From contig JACRGZ010000081.1 in NCBI GenBank assembly GCA_016234155.1, positions 1-21,255 on the forward strand: a DNA stretch of 21,255 nt, given 5' to 3'. Under the pieces are notes generated by a model. The model saw nothing but the letters and a program-made list of their open reading frames with translations. It did no database searches and had not been told where the DNA came from. Shown here piece by piece: positions 15,917 through 21,255 of the stretch. The position numbers and the translations under genes were made by a program. Position 1 is the stretch's first letter, and each line of letters begins with the position of its first letter. This DNA is from Nitrospirota bacterium. Lineage in GTDB: Bacteria; Nitrospirota; 9FT-COMBO-42-15; HDB-SIOI813.

Positions 15917-16138
15917 ATGAAAAAGCATTTTATGATATGTGTATATAATCGTGGCTACGAATCGTCGCTGGAGGTAAGAAAACTATATGAGGTATTAACT
16001 GACAGGACGGCTGAAAAACATCACCAGATAAGGGTTATTGATGAATCGGGGGAGGATTATTTATATCCTGAAAGTTTTTTTGCTCCTGTAAGATTACCTA
16101 ATGTTACAAAAGAAAAATTAGATATAGTGATGGCATAA
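15917..16138 (+). CDS. Small conserved hypothetical protein
   Basis: The product has 73 residues and is preceded by a perfect AGGAGG five nt before ATG 15917. 'VYNRGYESSLEVRKLYEVL' and 'IRVIDESGEDYLYPESFF' form a compact alpha/beta pattern shared by many short hypothetical proteins in bacteria and cyanobacteria. It has no membrane segment or catalytic motif that I can name. It looks intact, alone among gene fragments. The upstream remnant probably encoded its partner, and a toxin-antitoxin or mobile small-gene pair is possible but unproven. Confidence 0.62.
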   Translation: MKKHFMICVYNRGYESSLEVRKLYEVLTDRTAEKHHQIRVIDESGEDYLYPESFFAPVRLPNVTKEKLDIVMA

Positions 16139-16229
16139 CATTTCACTTGTGCGGACAGGCTATTACCTGCCGCACAGTTTCAGCGTTGTGACTTACGAAT
16201 TGCCAACACTCAATACTCAATGTAGAGTA

Positions 16230-16391
16230 GGCTACGGCATCCATTCCATGATTGTGGCGCAGCGTGACCGGTATTTCCCCCTACCCGATTACAGCAGGTC
16301 AGAGCCACTGAAAGTAGTTCTCGAAATATTTGGTCATACTATTGATGAAAACTATACCAAGTTGCTCATGGAGAGGTGTCCCCGGAATTAA
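16230..16391 (+). pseudogene. C-terminal fragment of an AlbA_2/Schlafen-type ATP-binding protein
   Basis: 'GYGIHSMIVAQRDRYFPLPD' followed by 'YSRSEPLKVVLEIFGHTIDE' and 'NYTKLLMER' matches the pattern of the C-terminal region of AlbA_2/AAA_4 putative transcriptional regulator/helicase-like proteins (G-GI--M---R---PLPDYD...V---I-G--IDENYT-LLMER). Only ~50 residues remain, and the frame ends in TAA at 16389. The frame is open upstream to GTG 16149, but that part looks non-coding. Assignment is by motif memory. Confidence 0.45.
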
Positions 16392-16523
16392 AATGACCTC
16401 AAGGCCGTGAATCCCCATGCCAAAGGAGAAAAAGACGCAAGGACACCGGAAGAATTGCTGGACTTGATAGAAGTTAAAAACTTAGAGATAATGGAGACAT
16501 TATCCGCCCTGCGGGAAAAATAA
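16392..16523 (+). pseudogene. C-terminal tail of a DNA methyltransferase (HsdM-like)
   Basis: Directly after the preceding TAA and in the same frame lies 'NDLKAVNPHAKGEKDARTPE' then 'ELLDLIEVKNLEIM' and 'LSALREK', ending in TAA. The pattern 'D--A-NP----E---RTPEELL--IE-K--EI---L--L' is the coiled C-terminus typical of type I restriction-modification methyltransferases (class I SAM-dependent). There is no start codon with a ribosome site and no catalytic NPPY/F region, so it is a leftover of a defence gene. Confidence 0.5.
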
Positions 16524-16572
16524 AGCCCCACATGGGCAGGGAGAATCAGGAGGAAGAGGGTATATGATAACC

Positions 16573-16768
16573 TTGATTGACGGCCTCGTAAAATGTCTTG
16601 TAATAGTGCACATTGTTATGCTGAACCTTGTGCTGAACCCTGTCCTGAATTTATTTCAGGATTGTTTCAGCATCCTGATTTTCATCAGGACAGGTTCTAA
16701 TAAAATCAATGTCCTGAATCCCCTGAAACAAATTCAGGGTGACAAATTGAGACTTTTGCAAGAGGCTC
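16573..16768. repeat. Mosaic of REP-like hairpins with a relic inverted-repeat end
   Basis: The segment holds several short perfect hairpins: CCTGAA/TTCAGG around 16642-16658, CCTGAT/ATCAGG at ~16674-16690, and a later CCTGAA...TTCAGG pair (~16720-16738). The right end, ACTTTTGCAAGAGGCTC (16752-16768), is the terminal repeat of the 130-bp element with one change. The left end, GACGGCCTCGTAAAATGTC (~16578), is a looser inverted relative. The only long frame here is low in protein character. The thioesterase start codon follows 9 nt after it. Confidence 0.6.
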
Positions 16769-16777
16769 ATATCCTAT

Positions 16778-17173
16778 ATGACTCTCAGCGATAACAACAG
16801 ATGCTTTGGCTGCGGGAAGGAGAATCCTTCCGGCCTTAAGATCCCCTTTGTGGTAGACAGGAAAAAGAAGGTCATACGGGGGGAGTTTACCCCCGGACCG
16901 GAATATCAGGGGTATCAGGGTGTGACACATGGGGGTATCATAGCCACGCTTCTTGATGAGGCTATGGTGAGGCTTGCCTTTGATCTTGGGCTCTATGCAG
17001 TAACGGCATGGATGGAGGTGCGGTATCTCGCCCCGCTTGTTATAGGGGAGAAGGTGCATGTATCGGCAATAATAGTCAAGGAGGGGAGGAAACTCGTAGA
17101 GGCAGCCGCTGAGGTGAATAACAGCAGCGGTGATTGCATAGCAAAGGCGAATGGGAAGCTGATTAGGGTTTGA
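16778..17173 (+). CDS. PaaI-type hotdog-fold thioesterase
   Basis: The product has 131 residues. The N-terminus has 'CFGCGKENPSGLKI' (9-22), and the central 'GVTHGGIIATLLDEAM' carries the HGG turn (H51-G52-G53) and the acidic pair D60/E61, which matches the 4HBT hotdog thioesterase motif. Such enzymes hydrolyse acyl-CoA or acyl-ACP thioesters in the cytoplasm as homotetramers; the substrate cannot be told. There is no close Shine-Dalgarno: the best candidate, GAGG at 16762-16765, lies within the relic repeat end, 12 nt from ATG 16778. It is followed by a G/C-rich hairpin and then smc. Confidence 0.87.
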   Translation: MTLSDNNRCFGCGKENPSGLKIPFVVDRKKKVIRGEFTPGPEYQGYQGVTHGGIIATLLDEAMVRLAFDLGLYAVTAWMEVRYLAPLVIGEKVHVSAIIVKEGRKLVEAAAEVNNSSGDCIAKANGKLIRV

Positions 17174-17187
17174 CCCCCCACCTTAGT

Positions 17188-17208
17188 CCTCCCCCACAAG
17201 GGGGGAGG
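17188..17208. terminator. Possible terminator or repeat hairpin after thioesterase
   Basis: CCTCCCCC (17188-17195), loop ACAA, then GGGGGGAGG (17200-17208) form a very stable stem 14 nt after the stop codon. What follows is ATATATACTGTTTTC, not a clean U-tract, so termination would be imperfect. The C/G tracts resemble the palindromic repeats in fabH and smc, so it may be another repeat relative. Confidence 0.45.
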
Positions 17209-17274
17209 ATATATACTGTTTTCTATATCTTGTATCAACCATAACCCCTTTACCCATAACATGGTATTTTCCCC

Positions 17275-17303
17275 TTTACTTTTAAAAACAGATATGGTAT
17301 AGA
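17275..17303 (+). promoter_or_regulatory. Possible smc promoter
   Basis: TTTACT (17275-17280), a 17-bp spacer and TATAGA (17298-17303) lie just ahead of the smc ATG at 17312. Transcription would begin within a few bases of the ATG, giving an almost leaderless message; this fits the lack of a Shine-Dalgarno before it. The match is moderate only. Confidence 0.35.
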
Positions 17304-17311
17304 AAAGACAC

Positions 17312-20300
17312 ATGCGTTTAAAGAAGATTGAAATCTTCGGTTTTAAGTCCTTTCCTGAAAAGACCGTCCTCAACTTTCAACCGGGTATAACCTGTATCGT
17401 AGGTCCCAATGGCTGCGGCAAGAGTAATGTCGTTGATGCCATCCTCTGGGTCATGGGGGAGCAGAGCACCAAGATCCTCAGAGGTGAGAAGATGGAGGAT
17501 GTCATATTCTTCGGCAGTGAGTCGAGGAAGACCATCGGGATGGCAGAGGTGACCCTTGCTATAGGTAACATGAAGGGGGAACTTCCATCCCAGTATTCCG
17601 AGTATTCTGAGATCGAGATAACGAGAAGGCTTTTCAGGTCAGGTGAGAGCGAGTATCTGATCAACAAAGTCCCCTGCAGGCTGAAGGATATAAAGGATGT
17701 CCTTATAGATGCAGGCATTGGGTTTAAGGGTCATACCGTAATCGAACAGGGGCGGGTCGAAAGGATCCTCACATCCACGCCGGAAGACCGCAGGGCCATT
17801 ATAGAAGATACCGCCGGCATCATGAAATACAAGTTCAGGAAGACAGAGGCCCTGAGGAAATTAGAGGCCACACAACATAACCTCCTCAGGGTAAGAGACA
17901 TCATTTCAGAGGTTAAGAGACAGATCAATTCGCTTGATAGACAGGTCAGAAAGGCGAAGGAGTACCAGGAATTAGCAGGGCGTATAAAGGATCATGAGGT
18001 AGCCCTTACCGTAGCAAAGTATACTGCAAAGGACAATGAGCTAAAGGATCTGCTCCAGAGAGAAGAGACCATAAAAGAAGAGGAGATGCAGGCCCGGTCG
18101 GAACTCCTCAGGTCAGAGGCAGAGGAAGAGGGTGTAAGGACAGCGATAATAGAGGATGACAGAAACCTTGCCGGCTTGAGGCAGTCTCTCAACGAGTTAG
18201 ACAGGGAGATTAGCGGCGGGGAAAATAAGATCATACTTATTGAAAATCAGGCAGGCCACTACAGGGGAGAGATTGAACGGTTGGTCAATGAAATATCAAG
18301 GCTCAAAGAGGATTTAACGACACTCCGGGTCTCCCTTGATTCGTTCAACATGGAAAGGGTGATCGTAGAGGAATTCCTCGCAAAAGGAGAAGAGGCCATC
18401 CTGGAAGAGGAGAAGAGGTATGAGACGGCAAGCAGGGAGTTTCACAATCTTCAGGAGACCCTGGAGAATGTCCGCATCCTGCTGTTTAGCACAGTGGCGA
18501 AGATAACAGAGGCAAAAAACAGGGAAACGTTAATACGGTCAAGGATATCTGAGCTTTCCAGGATAAAAGAACGCTCCCTTACAGAAAGGGATGAGGGATT
18601 TAGAGCGATCTCAGATATTGAGCAGCAGAGCGCCTCTAAAGAAGGGGTGAAAAACGGGGTGAGAAATAACCTCTATGAAAAGCAACAACTGTTGGCATCC
18701 CTGTCTGACAAACTTACCTCTCTGGAAAATGCCATAGGAGAATTGACAGAAGGACTAAACGAAAAGAGGGAGATGCTCCACAGGGGTGAGGCAAGATACC
18801 ATTCACTTGAGGAGATGGAGAAAAACCTTATCGGCTATCAGGAGGGTGTGAAGTCTATACTCTTATCAAAGGCAAAGGGTGACGCTAACCTCGATGGGAT
18901 TTATGGGATTGTGGCAGATTTCCTTGACGTCAAAAATAATCCCCCCATACCCCCCTTTAATAAAGGGGGGGGAAATGTGGAAGGATTATCTCCAGAAAAG
19001 GTTATAGATGCAGTATTGGGTGAACGCCTCCAGAATATAGTAGTAAAAGACCATGAAGAGTCGAAAAGGGCAATAGAATTCTTGAAGTCAAGCAATGGAG
19101 GCCGCTCTGCATTCATCCCGGCGGAACCGAGGGTAAGAGCGGAGGGCCATACCCTGCCTGATTCCACCAGTGGAGTAATCGGTCAGGCCATCTCCCTCAT
19201 AGATTGTAAAGAGGGGTACAAGGCTCTTGCAGAATCTCTTCTGAGCGACGTAATAATAGTTGACAACCTTGATACCGCATTAGTCCTGTGGAAAGAGAAT
19301 AACAACGGGTATACCTTTGTCACCCTGGATGGGGAAATTCTTGAACCGGATGGCCGTATAACAGGAGGGATTTCCGGTGGAAAATCACAGGGTCTTATAC
19401 AGAAAAGGAGAGAACTACGCACCCTTAAGGCCGATGTAGCAAAACTGCACCTGGAGGTGTCGGCGCTTGAGGAAGAGTTGGAGCGGCTGAAGCTGGAACA
19501 GGATCTCGTAAGAAGCCGGACAGAGGAGGTTCATGGTCATATCCGTCAGGAAGAATTATCCCTCTTAAATGTAGAGAAAGATCTGGAGGCGCTTAAAGAT
19601 GAGGAGAGGAGGCGTCAGCTCCAGGTAGAGACCCTCTCGGCAGAAGAGAGGGGGATAGATGCCGAGATTAATGCACTAAACCTTGAATTAAACAGGCATG
19701 ACAGTGAAATCCATGCCCTCGCGGCAGAACAAGGCGAAATGGAACGGAGGATCCAGGAACTGATAGAGACCCAGAAGACAGGAAGAGAGAGATGGGAAGA
19801 GGCTCAAAAAGAGATAACAGCCAGGAAATTAGAGATTGCAACCCATAAAGAAAAAAAGGAATCGTTATCTATCCGTATACGGGAAATAGAAGGACGTATT
19901 GAGGATGCAGGCAGGGCGATTGAAGAGAGGGAGGGTCAGCTTTTAAAGATAAATCAGAAGATAGATGAATGTAGTGCGGAAAAATCTTCCATAGGGCTGG
20001 CCATAAAAGAACTATGTCAGAAAAAGGAGGCCCTCTCAAAGGAGATTGTGGAAAGAGATGGGGAACGGCTCAGCAGGGAAGAGGGGCTAAAAGTACTGGA
20101 AGGGGCTATCAGAGAAAAGCGTAAGAGAATTGAGTATCTTAAGACAGGCATGAATCAGCTTGAAGTGCAGAAGGCAGAGACACGGCTGCAAACAGGTCAT
20201 TTAAGGGATTTTCTGTATTCAACATACCAGCTTGCATTAGAAGAAGAGATAAATAATCCGGACCACAGGGAGTTAATAGAAAGATCAAATACTGAAGAGT

Positions 20301-20986
20301 TGTCAACTGCTGTAACCGGCCTTAAAGAGCGTCTCAATAGAATGGGGCCTGTAAACCTGGCATCCATTAAAGAGTACCAGGAGCTTAATCAGAGATATGA
20401 ATTTCTCACCTCTCAGGAGTCTGACCTTACGCAGGCATGTGAGACATTGCATAAGACTATTTCAAAGATAAACAAGACCACAAAGGAGATGTTTTTAATC
20501 ACATTTAATATAATAAATGAGAAGTTCCAGAATCTGTTCCATCTCTTCTTCCAGGGTGGAAGTGCAAGGCTTGTCCTGACAGATGAGAACAACGTCTTAG
20601 AATCAGGGATAGAGATATTTGCCCAGCCACCCGGCAAAAGAGTAAACCAGTTGGCATTACTCTCAGGAGGGGAGAAGGCCCTTACGGCAATGGCGCTCCT
20701 ATTCGCTACGTTCCTGGCACGCCCCACCCCATTCTGTGTACTTGATGAGATAGACGCACCGCTTGATGAGGTAAACACGGACCGCTTTATCCGCACCCTC
20801 CGCAACATGACAGAGTTCTCCCAGTTCATCGTTATAACCCATAACAAGTGTACAATGGAGGCGGCGGATACACTATATGGTGTAACCATGGAAGAACCTG
20901 GGGTATCAAAACTCATATCTGTAAATCTTACAAGGCGGGAACATATAGAAGATCAGAATAAAGAGATGGAAGAAATAGCCTTTTAA
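17312..20986 (+). CDS. smc: Chromosome segregation ATPase SMC
   Basis: The product has 1224 residues, full length and slightly longer than the usual 1150-1200. The canonical start 'MRLKKIEIFGFKSF' leads to Walker A GPNGCGKS (31-38). The first coiled coil spans ~160-520, the hinge ~525-700 ('GIYGIVADFLDV', 'DAVLGERLQNIVV', 'GGISGGK'), and the second coiled coil ~705-1030. The C-terminal head has the ABC signature LLSGGEKAL (~1115) and Walker B 'FCVLDEIDAPLD' (~1143). SMC dimers with ScpA/ScpB compact and resolve chromosomes. At residues 542-555 the hinge carries 'NNPPIPPFNKGGG', a repeat-derived insertion that lengthens a loop of the first hinge subdomain. The gene ends tail to tail with the transporter gene, sharing TTAA. 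Confidence 0.96.
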   Translation: MRLKKIEIFGFKSFPEKTVLNFQPGITCIVGPNGCGKSNVVDAILWVMGEQSTKILRGEKMEDVIFFGSESRKTIGMAEVTLAIGNMKGELPSQYSEYSEIEITRRLFRSGESEYLINKVPCRLKDIKDVLIDAGIGFKGHTVIEQGRVERILTSTPEDRRAIIEDTAGIMKYKFRKTEALRKLEATQHNLLRVRDIISEVKRQINSLDRQVRKAKEYQELAGRIKDHEVALTVAKYTAKDNELKDLLQREETIKEEEMQARSELLRSEAEEEGVRTAIIEDDRNLAGLRQSLNELDREISGGENKIILIENQAGHYRGEIERLVNEISRLKEDLTTLRVSLDSFNMERVIVEEFLAKGEEAILEEEKRYETASREFHNLQETLENVRILLFSTVAKITEAKNRETLIRSRISELSRIKERSLTERDEGFRAISDIEQQSASKEGVKNGVRNNLYEKQQLLASLSDKLTSLENAIGELTEGLNEKREMLHRGEARYHSLEEMEKNLIGYQEGVKSILLSKAKGDANLDGIYGIVADFLDVKNNPPIPPFNKGGGNVEGLSPEKVIDAVLGERLQNIVVKDHEESKRAIEFLKSSNGGRSAFIPAEPRVRAEGHTLPDSTSGVIGQAISLIDCKEGYKALAESLLSDVIIVDNLDTALVLWKENNNGYTFVTLDGEILEPDGRITGGISGGKSQGLIQKRRELRTLKADVAKLHLEVSALEEELERLKLEQDLVRSRTEEVHGHIRQEELSLLNVEKDLEALKDEERRRQLQVETLSAEERGIDAEINALNLELNRHDSEIHALAAEQGEMERRIQELIETQKTGRERWEEAQKEITARKLEIATHKEKKESLSIRIREIEGRIEDAGRAIEEREGQLLKINQKIDECSAEKSSIGLAIKELCQKKEALSKEIVERDGERLSREEGLKVLEGAIREKRKRIEYLKTGMNQLEVQKAETRLQTGHLRDFLYSTYQLALEEEINNPDHRELIERSNTEELSTAVTGLKERLNRMGPVNLASIKEYQELNQRYEFLTSQESDLTQACETLHKTISKINKTTKEMFLITFNIINEKFQNLFHLFFQGGSARLVLTDENNVLESGIEIFAQPPGKRVNQLALLSGGEKALTAMALLFATFLARPTPFCVLDEIDAPLDEVNTDRFIRTLRNMTEFSQFIVITHNKCTMEAADTLYGVTMEEPGVSKLISVNLTRREHIEDQNKEMEEIAF
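18932..18976. repeat. In-frame palindromic repeat element inside smc hinge (PPFNKGG type)
   Basis: A perfect 21-bp palindrome has arms CCCCCCTTTA (18950-18959) and TAAAGGGGGG (18961-18970), preceded by AATAATCCCCCCAT. It is identical to the palindrome at 15088-15108 in fabH and is read in the same codon phase (PPFNKGG). This is the simple form of the element; the fabH copy is longer and contains a second hairpin. Confidence 0.85.
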
Positions 20987-21255
20987 AGAGAATGCTCCAA
21001 CTGGACATTCGCATGTGTTATATGAAACTGTTTATCCAGAGTGGACTGGATCTGTTGCACTATTCCCTGAGCATCTGAAATATTCATATCTCCTACCATT
21101 ACATGACAGGTCAGAGAATACATACCTGATGTAATCTGCCAAATATGTATGTCATGCACATCTTTCACGCCTGACACAGCTTTGATTAATCGCTCAACCT
21201 CATCAACCCTGATTCCTTTAGGGACAGACTCAAGAAGCACATGCACCGATTCATA
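20983..21255 (-). CDS. Cation diffusion facilitator (CDF/CzcD-like) C-terminal domain, 5' end outside window
   Basis: The frame is open from the right edge ('YESVHVLLESVPKGI') to TAA at 20983-20985. Thus 90 C-terminal residues are visible and the ATG at 21246 is internal. 'VPKGIRVDEVERLI', 'GVKDVHDIHIWQITSG' and 'LTCHVMV' are typical of the cytoplasmic metallochaperone-like domain of CzcD/ZitB-type zinc/cobalt/cadmium proton antiporters, where the HDIHIW segment supplies dimer-interface metal ligands. The transmembrane part is outside the window, so the metal cannot be judged. Confidence 0.88.
   Translation of the reverse strand, partial: YESVHVLLESVPKGIRVDEVERLIKAVSGVKDVHDIHIWQITSGMYSLTCHVMVGDMNISDAQGIVQQIQSTLDKQFHITHANVQLEHSL

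Noticed and set aside
16564..16794. Plus-strand frame of 76 codons before the thioesterase
   Set aside because: It is made of REP-like hairpins; repeated 'VLNPVLNLFQD' residues come from the CCTGAA repeats.

Overview
The window looks like a chromosomal stretch from a Gram-negative environmental bacterium with moderate GC. The evidence is an outer-membrane lipoprotein of the BamD type, a PEP-CTERM protein (a sorting signal of exopolysaccharide-forming Gram-negatives), periplasm-directed M16 peptidases and a bacterial SMC. The mix, together with in-frame 'PPFNKGG' palindromic repeats and small inverted-repeat elements, reminds me of Nitrospirota or former Deltaproteobacteria. I cannot fix the taxon from sequence alone.

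Left part (1-8342), all on the minus strand. In transcription order it holds: a 1074-residue ATPase/winged-helix/BTAD regulator (MalT/SARP-like); a 74-residue conserved small protein; a PEP-CTERM protein gene broken by a miniature inverted-repeat element and a frameshift; and a very large multi-domain surface protein that runs off the left edge. Both the small gene and the PEP-CTERM gene are preceded by the same 27-bp sequence. It contains two tandem 11-bp units and ends exactly the same distance from a -10 box. Direct repeats with an 11-bp period just upstream of -10 are the known architecture of SARP operators, so I infer that the neighbouring regulator controls a secreted/surface-protein regulon. 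This is the most interesting candidate system here.

Middle left (8374-9558, minus): an unrecognised short gene remnant, a histidine-kinase gene cut off after its first ~65 codons, and an intact NarL/FixJ-type response regulator that has lost its partner.

Middle right (9790-15615), mostly plus: an M16 zinc peptidase with its catalytically dead M16 partner (a second copy of the inverted-repeat element lies between them), larE (sulfur insertase), convergent bamD, a long hairpin, and fabH. FabH carries an in-frame, repeat-derived insertion.

Right part (15612-21255): a gene graveyard with remnants of murJ, an unknown gene, an AlbA_2/Schlafen-type ATP-binding protein and a DNA methyltransferase tail, plus one intact small gene. 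A mosaic of REP-like hairpins follows, then a PaaI-type thioesterase, a full-length smc whose hinge holds the same palindromic peptide element as FabH, and the C-terminal end of a cation diffusion facilitator entering from the right on the minus strand.

A recurring theme is repeat elements that enter reading frames without closing them. It is seen three times: the PEP-CTERM signal region, FabH and the SMC hinge.
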